A stretch of DNA of 50,382 bases from CAYMTN01 sp964393335 (GTDB lineage Bacteria; Chloroflexota; Anaerolineae; Aggregatilineales; Aggregatilineaceae): assembly GCA_964393335.1 (NCBI GenBank), contig CAYMTN010000006.1, positions 1 through 50,382 of the forward strand. Direction: 5' to 3'. Position numbers and translations under genes: made by a program. Below are positions 40,875-49,297 of the stretch, piece by piece. The number at the start of each line of letters is the position of its first letter. Within the stretch, counting starts at the first letter, position 1. The notes under the pieces are model-generated. The model was not told the DNA's origin. It saw nothing but the letters and a program-made list of their open reading frames with translations, and did not search any database.

Positions 40875-42014
40875 CTATGATGATAACAGCCGCTGGTATA
40901 CGTCTCGAAGCTGTTGGGCGGCACGCTCCCACGTAAAACAGGCGGCCTGCTCAAAGCCCCGCTCGACCAGCTCGGTACGCAGCGCCTCATCAGACACTAA
41001 CCGGCGGATCGCATCCGCCAGCGCGTCCACATCATACGGATCGATCAACAGCGCCGCGTCCCCGGCAATCTCCGGCATCGATGACAGGTTCGAGGTCACG
41101 ACCGGCGTTCCGCACGCCATCGCTTCCACGACCGGCAGGCCGAACCCTTCGTACAGGGATGGATACGCCAGGCAGGCCGCCTCAGAATACAGCGCTGGCA
41201 GATCGTCATCGCGTGCGAATCCGATAAAATGCACGCGGTCTGTCAGGCCAGACTCGCCAACGGCGCGATAAATCGGTCCTTCGAGCCAGCCGCGTCCCCC
41301 GGCGATCACCAGGTGCACGTCTCCGTAATCCGGCCCCAACGCCGCCAATGCTTCGATCAACCGGGCGTAATTCTTGCGCGGCTGCACGGTGCCAATCGAA
41401 AAAATATATGGCTGTTCAGGTATATTATAGCGTCGGCGCACCACTTTGCGCGCGTCCCGCTCCGTGACAGGGACAAACCCCGGATTCACACCGCCCAACA
41501 ACACGGTGATTTTGTCCGGTTCGGTGCCGTACAATTCGACCAGATCGTCTCTCGTGGCCTGCGAATCGGCCAGAACGTGCGTCGCGCGCCGTACCGACCG
41601 GGGCACAACTACATCCAGATAGGCTTTTAGCACCGGGGTTGTCGCTTCCGGTGCGCGCACAAACGACAGGTCGTGTACGGTTAGCAGGGTGCGCGTGCCA
41701 GGCAGCGTAGGCGGCAGCGTGAAATCGGTGGCGTGGTAGAGCGCAACCCGTCCGGTGAACGCTTCGACGGGCAGCGGCAGTTGCAGGCGGTACCACAGAC
41801 GGGCAAACCAGCGAGGGGTAATGCGGGTGAGACACCAGCGAAAATTCGGGCCGGGAACGGGCGGCAGCGCGGCACGTGACGCCCCGGCTACAAACAAGCG
41901 GTATGAGGTACGGTCATCTGCGGCTGCCAGCGCACGCATCAACTCGCGCACATAACGCCCAATACCCGCCCCCTGTTCGTAAGCAGCGGTGTAATCAATC
42001 CCGACGATTGGCAT
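40875..42014 (-). CDS. GT4-family glycosyltransferase
   Basis: 379 aa GT-B fold enzyme. N-terminal acceptor domain opens with GIDYTAAYEQGAGIGRYVREL (GxGxYxxxL motif, read in parts). The C-terminal donor domain has SIGTVQPRKNYARLIEA, AGGRGWLEGPIY and the E-x7-E motif SLYEGFGLPVVEAMACGTPVV. It transfers an activated sugar, likely mannosyl-type, to a lipid or glycan acceptor at the cytoplasmic face; the sugar is not determinable. Close spacing (12 nt) to the CheY-like gene upstream. Part of the exopolysaccharide region. Confidence 0.92.
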   Translation of the reverse strand: MPIVGIDYTAAYEQGAGIGRYVRELMRALAAADDRTSYRLFVAGASRAALPPVPGPNFRWCLTRITPRWFARLWYRLQLPLPVEAFTGRVALYHATDFTLPPTLPGTRTLLTVHDLSFVRAPEATTPVLKAYLDVVVPRSVRRATHVLADSQATRDDLVELYGTEPDKITVLLGGVNPGFVPVTERDARKVVRRRYNIPEQPYIFSIGTVQPRKNYARLIEALAALGPDYGDVHLVIAGGRGWLEGPIYRAVGESGLTDRVHFIGFARDDDLPALYSEAACLAYPSLYEGFGLPVVEAMACGTPVVTSNLSSMPEIAGDAALLIDPYDVDALADAIRRLVSDEALRTELVERGFEQAACFTWERAAQQLRDVYQRLLSS

Positions 42015-42026
42015 GACCTGGACAAA

Positions 42027-42401
42027 CTACGCCTGAGAATCCAACACGGACCGGATGCGCTCGATCAGCACTTCGGGCGTGATTGGTTTGGTCAGGTACT
42101 CTATCGCGCCGATATCCATCCCGGTCTGCTGGCTGATAGCGTCCACGCGGGCCGTCAAAAATATGACCGGAATCTGCGCCAATCGTTCGTCGTTCTTCAG
42201 GCGGCGCAGCACGTCGAAGCCGTTGACATCGGCCATCATCACGTCCAGCAGGACCAGGTCCACCTTCTGATCGCTCAGGTAGTTCAGGGCATCATCCCCG
42301 GAATACGTTTCTATCGTTTCAAAACCTTCACGACCCAGCGCCATACGGAGCAAATTACACAGCAACGGGTCGTCATCTACAATCAGAATACGCTCAGCCA
42401 T
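42027..42401 (-). CDS. Single-domain CheY-like response regulator
   Basis: 124 aa, receiver domain only. D10-D11 acidic pair, phospho-acceptor D53 (LVLLDVMMADVNG), T83 and K105 (EYLTKPI) are present, so it should accept phosphate. Start ATG 42401 follows GGAG at 8 nt; a GTG three codons earlier overlaps the GtrA stop. It lies between a GtrA-like flippase gene and a GT4 gene and may control exopolysaccharide output (inference). Confidence 0.93.
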   Translation of the reverse strand: MAERILIVDDDPLLCNLLRMALGREGFETIETYSGDDALNYLSDQKVDLVLLDVMMADVNGFDVLRRLKNDERLAQIPVIFLTARVDAISQQTGMDIGAIEYLTKPITPEVLIERIRSVLDSQA

Positions 42402-42406
42402 CAGCC

Positions 42407-43012
42407 TCACTCCACATCGTTATAGGTCCAATAACGATTCACGAAAAAATTCCAAATCATCACGATCCAAACGGCAAAAAACTGTGCGATATTCGTCCCG
42501 AGACGGGTCGTCCCTGTTTCTGTGATATTTGCCACTGCCCCCAGTGATTGCAGCGCGTCGGTGCCAATATCGCCAAACGGGCTAAAGAGCAGCCGCACCC
42601 ACAACAGGCGGAAGATCAACCCCGCCAGACTGACCACAAAAAACAGCGTCCACTGCTGCCGGATCGAACGAGTGCGCGAGTCGGGATACGTCCAATAACG
42701 ATTCCACACGAAATTGCTGCACACCGCCGAGATAAACGCCGTCCCGGTTGCCAGCGCCACCTTCGCCGTTACGTTCGAATCTTCAGGCCGCAGGATCGTC
42801 GTTTGCAGCAGGTTAAGCACGCCAAAATCGATGACCGCACCGACGATTCCCACCGCAGCGAATTTCAAGAACCGCTCGACTTCTTTGGCCTTGGCACCCC
42901 CTACCCGCAGGCTGATTCCCAGGATCATCTGGTTCAACCATGTGAAGGGATAGGCAATGTAAGATGTCGCCGCACGTTTGGGCGCGACTTGTGAAGACTT
43001 AGAAGATACCAT
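42407..43012 (-). CDS. GtrA-family membrane protein
   Basis: About 201 aa from ATG 43012 (an alternative ATG at 43039 adds nine residues and overlaps the ligase gene more). Four hydrophobic helices follow the family pattern: RFLKFAAVGIVGAVIDFGVLNLL, a second after AKVALATGTAFISAVCSNFVWNRYWTY, a third WTLFFVVSLAGLIFRLL and a fourth FFAVWIVMIWNFFVNRYWTY. The repeated N-x-x-W-x-Y end is typical. GtrA-like proteins flip or supply polyprenyl-linked sugars for surface glycans. A region of about 40 residues between helices 3 and 4 (PFGDIGTDALQSLGAV) is longer than usual. Confidence 0.88.
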   Translation of the reverse strand: MVSSKSSQVAPKRAATSYIAYPFTWLNQMILGISLRVGGAKAKEVERFLKFAAVGIVGAVIDFGVLNLLQTTILRPEDSNVTAKVALATGTAFISAVCSNFVWNRYWTYPDSRTRSIRQQWTLFFVVSLAGLIFRLLWVRLLFSPFGDIGTDALQSLGAVANITETGTTRLGTNIAQFFAVWIVMIWNFFVNRYWTYNDVE

Positions 43013-44495
43013 GCTCACGTTCCACTGTTGCCGATTCATACTGATGATAGGCCACGGCCAGCAGGCCTATCATGACGCCGATATGCAAGAAAAGATTGTT
43101 AACGTATAGTTTATCCACAAAACTGTGGACTGCCAGATGAGTCCAGGCCCCTAATAAACCCAACACCAAACCGCGCATCACGGGATCAGGCTGCCGTAAT
43201 GCGCGCAATGTCCAATACACCAGCGCCATCCATGCCGTCACATAACCGGCCAGCCCTACGATGCCGGTTTCAGCCAGCACGTTCAGATAGTCGTTGTGAG
43301 CATGCCCTAGCGGCCTCGGCCAACTGGGTACCCGGTAGATCGGGTAGGCAGCCTCGTAGTTGCCCAACCCCACCCCGATGAAGGGATGAGCGTCTGCCAT
43401 GTTAATAGCGGCTTGCCAGTGCGCCAGACGCTCGACAATGGCAAAATTCTCGTCGTTGATCGGCACGCCGCGCACGTCCCGAAACCCGATGAACTCGGTC
43501 AGCGCGCTGTCAATGCGCTGTTGGATGCTGGCCGGGACATGACCCGCCAGCCACAGCGCCCCAACCAACCCGCCGCCCGCGGCCAACAGCGCCACCCCTT
43601 GCCAGCGGCGGCGTGGAGCAAAGAATACCATCACAACGCCCGCCGCGCCAAAACCTAACCACGCGCCGCGCCCCCACGAGACGATCAAACCGACGAACAG
43701 CAGCAATCCGCCCAGGCCATATGCAGCCGCCAGGATGCCGGGTTCCCACCACGCGGCAAGCGGCAGCAAACCGCCGCGTTCGCGCCAGATTCGCCCTACA
43801 CGCACGGCGTGACCCCAGGCCAACCCCAGCGCCAGCGGCAGCGACAGCCCCATAAATGCACTGAACGGATTCGGCTGTCCAAACGTGCCAAACGCACGGA
43901 AATGCTGGAAATTCGCGATCCACAAGTGCGGCGCACCCGACCCGCCCAGGTACTCGTACACGCCGATCAACGCTTGTAGCGCCGCCGCTACCACAATGCC
44001 AGCCGCCGCCCAGGACCAGCGATCCCGTCCCAGATCGAGCACGATGACGACCAATAGTGCGATTTCAATCCACTTCAGAAACTCGGATAACCATGCCCCG
44101 GTCGAGGCTGCCGCAAATAACGACGGGCTGAACGCGACCATGATGCCGATGACCGCTGCCAGCACGCGGCTGCGCGGCAGGGGCACCCATCGCCGCGTGA
44201 TAACGCGCCAGACCATCCACGCGAAGACGGCCAGCGCAAAACTGATCTGCCCAATATCCGCTGGGAGCGCGACAGGCGCTTCGGTGGCGAACAGCGTCTT
44301 CAGGGGCGCGACGCCCAACATCAGCACCAGTGCAAGGGCGGGTTCGACAATCACCAGCAGGCCCAACGCCGCCAGCACCAACCCGCCGCCCGCCACCAGC
44401 ACCGGCACACGCGCCACCCACAGGCCCGCCAGAACCGCCAGCCCTGCCCACGCCGCGTTTTGCGTATTGGATCGGTGACCGGACAGCACACGCAT
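42999..44495 (-). CDS. O-antigen ligase/polymerase-like membrane protein (Wzy_C)
   Basis: 498 aa with about ten to twelve transmembrane helices. The Wzy_C block has the Arg of SWGRGAWLG, and a large loop contains NMADAHPFIGVGLGNYEAAYP and the His-rich GHAHNDYLNVLAETG, both typical of O-antigen ligase family members that join or polymerise glycan repeats in the periplasm or cell exterior. ATG 44495 shares a base with the upstream epimerase stop (TGATG). The 23-residue in-frame upstream part is not coding. The stop overlaps the GtrA start region. Confidence 0.9.
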   Translation of the reverse strand: MRVLSGHRSNTQNAAWAGLAVLAGLWVARVPVLVAGGGLVLAALGLLVIVEPALALVLMLGVAPLKTLFATEAPVALPADIGQISFALAVFAWMVWRVITRRWVPLPRSRVLAAVIGIMVAFSPSLFAAASTGAWLSEFLKWIEIALLVVIVLDLGRDRWSWAAAGIVVAAALQALIGVYEYLGGSGAPHLWIANFQHFRAFGTFGQPNPFSAFMGLSLPLALGLAWGHAVRVGRIWRERGGLLPLAAWWEPGILAAAYGLGGLLLFVGLIVSWGRGAWLGFGAAGVVMVFFAPRRRWQGVALLAAGGGLVGALWLAGHVPASIQQRIDSALTEFIGFRDVRGVPINDENFAIVERLAHWQAAINMADAHPFIGVGLGNYEAAYPIYRVPSWPRPLGHAHNDYLNVLAETGIVGLAGYVTAWMALVYWTLRALRQPDPVMRGLVLGLLGAWTHLAVHSFVDKLYVNNLFLHIGVMIGLLAVAYHQYESATVEREHGIF

Positions 44496-45430
44496 CAGAC
44501 GCGACCTTGAAAGTACTCGATGGTGCGGCGCAGGCCGGTTTGCAGGTCTACCAAAGGCTCCCACCCCAATACACGGCGCGCGCGGGTAATATCCGGCTGG
44601 CGCGTCTGCGGATCGCCCTTGATACGCTCGTCCGTTTTGGTGACAATACCCGCCGGATTACCAGTCATATCATTGACCACCTGCGCCAACTCCAGAATGC
44701 TCAATTCGGTCGGATTGCCGATATTGACCGGATCATCGTAGTCGCTCATCAGCAATCGATAAATGCCCTCAACCTGATCGCTGACATAACAGAAACTGCG
44801 CGTCTGCGATCCGTCGCCGTAGACTGTCAGGGCCTCGTGACGCAGTGCCTGCCCGATGAAATTCGGGACCACACGACCGTCATCGAGCCGCATACGGGGA
44901 CCGTACGTGTTAAAAATACGCACGATCCGGGTATCGACGTCGTGCGCCCGGTGATAAGCCATCGTTATCGCTTCGGCAAAACGTTTGGCTTCGTCGTAAA
45001 CGCCGCGCGGCCCAATCGTATCCACGTTTCCGGCGTACTCTTCCGTTTGGGGATGTACCAGGGGATCGCCGTAAATCTCCGACGTTGAAGCCAATAAAAA
45101 ACGCGCTTTTTTGTCTTTGGCGACACCCAGCGCGTTATGAGTCCCCAGCGCCCCGACTTTGAGCGTCTGAATGGGGTACATCAGGTAGTCGATCGGGCTG
45201 GCCGGTGACGCGAAATGCAGTACGGCATCCAGATTACCCTCGATGTAAATGTAGTGCGTGACGTCATACTTGATGAACGTGAAATCTTCGTTGCCTGCCA
45301 GGTGGGCGATGTTGTCGGTTTTGCCCGTCAACAGGTTATCCATGCCGATGACGCGGTGTCCCTCAGCCAGGAATCGCTCGCACAGGTGGGAGCCTAAAAA
45401 ACCTGCGGCTCCTGTGATCAAAACTCGCAT
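44495..45430 (-). CDS. NAD-dependent epimerase/dehydratase, UDP-glucuronate decarboxylase-like
   Basis: 311 aa extended SDR. Rossmann GxxGxxG in ITGAAGFLGSHL (7-13), catalytic YxxxK in VYDEAKRFAEA with an upstream STSEIYGDP, and the HFASPASPIDY segment that marks UDP-glucuronate decarboxylases (UXS), which form UDP-xylose. RTYGPRM-like NTYGPRMRLDDGRVVPNF and GDGSQTRSF are also typical. ATG 45430 starts at the conserved MRVLITG; the upstream 25 codons are not coding. Supplies sugar nucleotides to the glycan genes that follow. Overlaps the ligase start. Confidence 0.92.
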   Translation of the reverse strand: MRVLITGAAGFLGSHLCERFLAEGHRVIGMDNLLTGKTDNIAHLAGNEDFTFIKYDVTHYIYIEGNLDAVLHFASPASPIDYLMYPIQTLKVGALGTHNALGVAKDKKARFLLASTSEIYGDPLVHPQTEEYAGNVDTIGPRGVYDEAKRFAEAITMAYHRAHDVDTRIVRIFNTYGPRMRLDDGRVVPNFIGQALRHEALTVYGDGSQTRSFCYVSDQVEGIYRLLMSDYDDPVNIGNPTELSILELAQVVNDMTGNPAGIVTKTDERIKGDPQTRQPDITRARRVLGWEPLVDLQTGLRRTIEYFQGRV

Positions 45431-45477
45431 AATGACACCACAACCTTTGGTTGCCGGAAATGAACAAAAACAGGCGA

Positions 45478-45505
45478 AGTGTACCACAAAACGGAAACAC
45501 GCCAA
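45478..45505 (-). promoter_or_regulatory. Predicted promoter of the epimerase-ligase-GtrA unit
   Basis: Minus strand -35 TTGGCG (45500-45505), 16-nt spacer, -10 TACACT (45478-45483), about 48 nt before the epimerase start. It may drive the run from the epimerase through the GT4 gene. Confidence 0.5.
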
Positions 45506-45551
45506 GTCTGGAATCGCGGCGATCGACCGCTGGCTACCTGATGCTGTCCGG

Positions 45552-46097
45552 CTACTCGTTTTCTAATTCTTGTAGTTTCTTCTGGAACTCGGCGGAAAAA
45601 ACACCAAATGCGCGATCATCGTACAGACACACGATCACGTGTTCGAGGTTTTCGAGGTCTTCAAACGTATAGTCAAAGATCACACGCAGCATTACGTCTG
45701 CGCAGCCTTCGAGCGGATAACCGAAAACGCCTGTCGAAATGGCCGGCAGCGCGATGCTGCACAATCCCTCGCGTTCGGCCAGGCCAAGACTGGCTCGCAC
45801 GGCCTTTGCCAGTTTGCCTGCTTCGCTGCCCTCACCCATGCGCGGCCCAACCGCGTGAATCACATGGCGCGCTTTGAGACTCCCCGCGCCAGTGATGACG
45901 GCGCTGCCCACTTCGCAGTAGCCGATTGCCAGGCATTCATCCTGAATCGAGGGGCCTCCTTTGCTGCGGATGGCCCCGGCGACGCCCGTCCCAAGGATAA
46001 GCTGCGTATTCGCCGCATTCACAATCGCATCCGTGTCCAGATCGGTGATATCGCCCTGAACAAGCTCAACCGTCACGCCGTTGATAACGGTTTTCAT
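45552..46097 (-). CDS. Macrodomain protein (ADP-ribose binding/hydrolase)
   Basis: 181 aa, single macrodomain. VQGDITDLDTDAIVNAANTQL, the catalytic-loop-like GTGVAGAIRSKGG and the phosphate loop ISTGVFGYP match MacroD/YmdB-like ADP-ribose and O-acetyl-ADP-ribose deacetylases. Residues between the first loop and GYCEVGSAVITGAGSLKARHVIHAVGP follow the family. ATG 46097 has GGAGG 7 nt upstream; the eight upstream codons are not coding. It is a stand-alone domain inserted among exopolysaccharide genes, role there unclear. Confidence 0.93.
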   Translation of the reverse strand: MKTVINGVTVELVQGDITDLDTDAIVNAANTQLILGTGVAGAIRSKGGPSIQDECLAIGYCEVGSAVITGAGSLKARHVIHAVGPRMGEGSEAGKLAKAVRASLGLAEREGLCSIALPAISTGVFGYPLEGCADVMLRVIFDYTFEDLENLEHVIVCLYDDRAFGVFSAEFQKKLQELENE

Positions 46098-46138
46098 GAT
46101 GCAGCCTCCTTCACTGAGCATTGTAGAGGATTACACCA

Positions 46139-49100
46139 TCAGTCCATGTTTTGAGCAAGCGCCCCGGCAGGATGCAGCGCCAACCACTGCGCCAGCGCCA
46201 GCGACAGGAAAAACACAAACGCGAGGTTGATGGCAAAATAACTCACGTCAACCAGGCCGTGCGCCAGAAAATCGGCCATGCTCCCAGCCAGCCCCAGCAC
46301 CAGCGCCAGCGCCACCGGATCACCCGCGTACGTGCCACGTGCCACCACGCGCTGGCGCACCTGCCACACCATACGCCAGAACAGGCCCTGCAGCGCTGCC
46401 GCCAGCACGACGCCCAACACACCCAGGTTGACCCAGTAGTTGAGCACAATCGTATGCGGGATCGAAAGGTCCGGCTCCGCCCAGGCTTCCGGCAGCAAAT
46501 ACCGGCTGCGGTACCAGTACAAAAACTGGTCCAGTCCCACGCCAGTCAGCGGCTTTTCGCGGATCAGGCGCAGCGAGCTGGTCCACAAATGCTGGCGGAA
46601 GATCGCCGTGTTGCCAAACAAATCGGATAGTCGCGGCAGCGCCAGTGCCAGCGGAATCATGAGGATGGCGATCCCGACGACGGCCAGGATTACCGGCACC
46701 AACGCCTGCCGCCCGCGCCACATGATCAGTAGCACCACCAGCGCGGCGGGCAGTCCTAAAAGGATTGCGCCCCGGCTCTGGCTGAGCAGCACTGCCAGCA
46801 GCATCACCGCGCCGCTGGCCGCTCCGTACAACCAGCGCCACGATCCGCGTGGCGAGAGCAGGACATACGCCAGCGCAAACGGCAGGCAGCGCCCCAGGTA
46901 CAGACCAACGCCGTTTGGCGATCCGTAAACGCTGATCAAACGACGCGCGCCGTCTTCCGCTTCGACAACCGACTCGCCGGTGACGTACAGGTACAGCCCG
47001 ACGACCGCAATCGCGCCGCCGGTAAACAGCAGCGTATCCACCAGCCAGAGCCAGTCCCGCCGCTCCAGATGCATCAAACGCAGCAGAAAATAAAACGTGA
47101 CCGGCTCCAACACAACGACGCGAAGCTGGCGCACCGCTGGCGACCAGAACGTGGACCAGGCCAGGGAGACAATCGCCAGCGCCGCAAAGGCCAGCACGAG
47201 CCAATCAAGGCGCGTCAGGCGAACCGGCGGGCTGGTCACGTCACCCGATCGATTCCGGCGCTGCGCCCACCTGACAAGGCCATGCGCCACCAGGGCAGCG
47301 ACCGTCAGCCCGAAATACACTTCGACCGTCGCAAACGCGCTGAACAGCAAGTCCAGCGTAGAGAGAAAAAATGCCGACCAGAAGATCACCAGCATGATGC
47401 CCAGCAGCGGGCGGTTATAAATCAACACGAACAGCACGCCCAGCGCCAGCAGCGTCACAATAAACACGGGTGACAGAGACGCGATCCCTGCCGTGACCAC
47501 AGTGATCGCCAACGCCGGTTGATCCCGCCGCAGCAGCGAGGGGATCGTTTCGCCAAACGTCATCAACGCGCCCAACAGCACCACACACGACGCAAACAGA
47601 CCGAGCAGCCACTCCAAGAACTGGCGAAACGTGGGCCAGGCCGGGACCTGCAACCGCGCCCAGGGCAACCGCCACCCGATCACAACCGCCCCCAGCAGCG
47701 CCAGCCCCGCGATCACGCCGCAGGCGATCAAGGCGCGTGTGTAGGGTCCGGTATCCGGCGGTGTCGCCACCGCAAACCCGGCAATCGGCCAGCGATCATC
47801 GCCCTGGCTCGGACGTTGGATGATTTCCGCCGTATGAACACCGTTACGCAGCCCGTCCGCCACGCGGATCAGGCTGAGATCGGGCGTGCGCTGCGGTGAT
47901 GTCAGGATGATGAAGGCGTCACGCTGACGGTTGCGCGGCAGTTTGTTGGCTGGCTGCCCATCGACCAACACGGTCAAATACGCCAGGTAGTCGTCACGGC
48001 GTACGGGCAGCGCGAATGCCGTTCCACTGAACTGGACGGAAATGCGGTTCTCGGTATCTGCCGTGATCGGCTCGGACTCGCTCACGACGGCGTCCGCGCC
48101 AAGCTCGCCGAACTGCCAGTTCCCTGAATACGTGGTGTACGGATTCTGCGCGGGATACAGGCCGGGCACCAGCCCATCGCTGACAAACAGATCACCTGCC
48201 GCCAGCCAATCGTCGATCACCGGGGCGATGGCAAACCCCTGTACGGGATCGTCCGGGGGCGCATCCGGCATCCAATGCTGGACGATCAAGCCGCCCACCC
48301 AGGGCCATTCGGTGCGGGCGCGCGTATAGGCTTCGCGCGTATAGCGGGCCTGTTCCTCTGCCGACACGCTGCCCCAGATCGACGGCGGGCCGGTCCAGCC
48401 ATCCGGCAGGTGATTCCACCCAAAGTTGCTGCCCCACAGCGGTTTGGTACCATCTCCCCGCCGGACCATTTCCTCGCGCAGCAGGATCAGGCGCGAAAAG
48501 TTGAGCACCCGCTCATCGACCCGGCGGTCGGTGGGTGAGTCATTGAACCCGTAGGGCTTCCCGGCAGCCGCATCAAAATAGCCGCCCCCACCCTGATCGT
48601 AGATCGCGCGCAGAAACAGCAGGTCACTGAGATTCTCCGGCCCGGTTTCGACGGTGGGTGCCAGCGCCGCCGCAATCACACTCGCGTCAGCATCGACGGC
48701 ATGGATTGCGGTGTATGCTTCGCGCAACATGGCGACATAGTGCGCCGGTCGCGGGTCGAGGTTGCCCCAGTGCGACTTGATATTCGGCTCATCCCAGATC
48801 TGGTAATACGTGATCGACGCAGCGTATCGTCCGGCGACGGCCCGCGCAAATGCGGCGTAATCGCCGACGCTGGCGGGCGGGGCAAAAGGATGGTCCGGGG
48901 CCAGCGCGTGGCGCGCCCAGGCAGGGGTACCATCCAGCACGGCTACAAGCTGCAACGACGGGTGCGCGTCAACTGCTGCGACGATGACGTCAAGCGGTTC
49001 CCACGTATAAACGCCGCGCTCCGGCTCGATCTCGGCCCACAAAAACGGCTGGCGTACCCAGATGAATCCGGCGGCGGCGATGCGGTCCAGCTCACGTGTC

Positions 49101-49297
49101 AAAACGTCCGGCGAATACTGTGTCAGGTCTACGTTGACGCCGCCCAGCGGCAGCCGGTACGGCAGATCAAGCGTGCGTGTCGCGTCAGCCCAGCCGCGCA
49201 CAGCGTAGGCGCGGCGGTCCACCTTCACCCACGCGCCGACCAGGCTGCCCAGCACCAACGCGATACAGCCCCACCACAACAACCACTTTTTGATCAT
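46139..49297 (-). CDS. Fusion of a glycoside-hydrolase-like TIM barrel and an O-antigen ligase-like membrane domain
   Basis: 1052 aa. A signal-anchor helix (5-24) leads to a GH5/GH39-like barrel at about 50-380. The acid/base Glu E170 is in IWDEPN (family NEP). The nucleophile position of the usual W-x-T-E-F-G-W reads WGSNFGW, so Asn291 replaces Glu. Residues about 415-515 look like a jelly-roll carbohydrate-binding module. From about 520 there are some 14 hydrophobic helices, and 700-1040 match Wzy_C (SQSRGAIL with R842, TGVGLDQFLYWY, PHTIVLNYWVNLG). Orientation puts the barrel outside the cell. Probably a glycan-binding polymerase or ligase. ATGA overlap with the propeller gene upstream. 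Confidence 0.88.
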   Translation of the reverse strand: MIKKWLLWWGCIALVLGSLVGAWVKVDRRAYAVRGWADATRTLDLPYRLPLGGVNVDLTQYSPDVLTRELDRIAAAGFIWVRQPFLWAEIEPERGVYTWEPLDVIVAAVDAHPSLQLVAVLDGTPAWARHALAPDHPFAPPASVGDYAAFARAVAGRYAASITYYQIWDEPNIKSHWGNLDPRPAHYVAMLREAYTAIHAVDADASVIAAALAPTVETGPENLSDLLFLRAIYDQGGGGYFDAAAGKPYGFNDSPTDRRVDERVLNFSRLILLREEMVRRGDGTKPLWGSNFGWNHLPDGWTGPPSIWGSVSAEEQARYTREAYTRARTEWPWVGGLIVQHWMPDAPPDDPVQGFAIAPVIDDWLAAGDLFVSDGLVPGLYPAQNPYTTYSGNWQFGELGADAVVSESEPITADTENRISVQFSGTAFALPVRRDDYLAYLTVLVDGQPANKLPRNRQRDAFIILTSPQRTPDLSLIRVADGLRNGVHTAEIIQRPSQGDDRWPIAGFAVATPPDTGPYTRALIACGVIAGLALLGAVVIGWRLPWARLQVPAWPTFRQFLEWLLGLFASCVVLLGALMTFGETIPSLLRRDQPALAITVVTAGIASLSPVFIVTLLALGVLFVLIYNRPLLGIMLVIFWSAFFLSTLDLLFSAFATVEVYFGLTVAALVAHGLVRWAQRRNRSGDVTSPPVRLTRLDWLVLAFAALAIVSLAWSTFWSPAVRQLRVVVLEPVTFYFLLRLMHLERRDWLWLVDTLLFTGGAIAVVGLYLYVTGESVVEAEDGARRLISVYGSPNGVGLYLGRCLPFALAYVLLSPRGSWRWLYGAASGAVMLLAVLLSQSRGAILLGLPAALVVLLIMWRGRQALVPVILAVVGIAILMIPLALALPRLSDLFGNTAIFRQHLWTSSLRLIREKPLTGVGLDQFLYWYRSRYLLPEAWAEPDLSIPHTIVLNYWVNLGVLGVVLAAALQGLFWRMVWQVRQRVVARGTYAGDPVALALVLGLAGSMADFLAHGLVDVSYFAINLAFVFFLSLALAQWLALHPAGALAQNMD

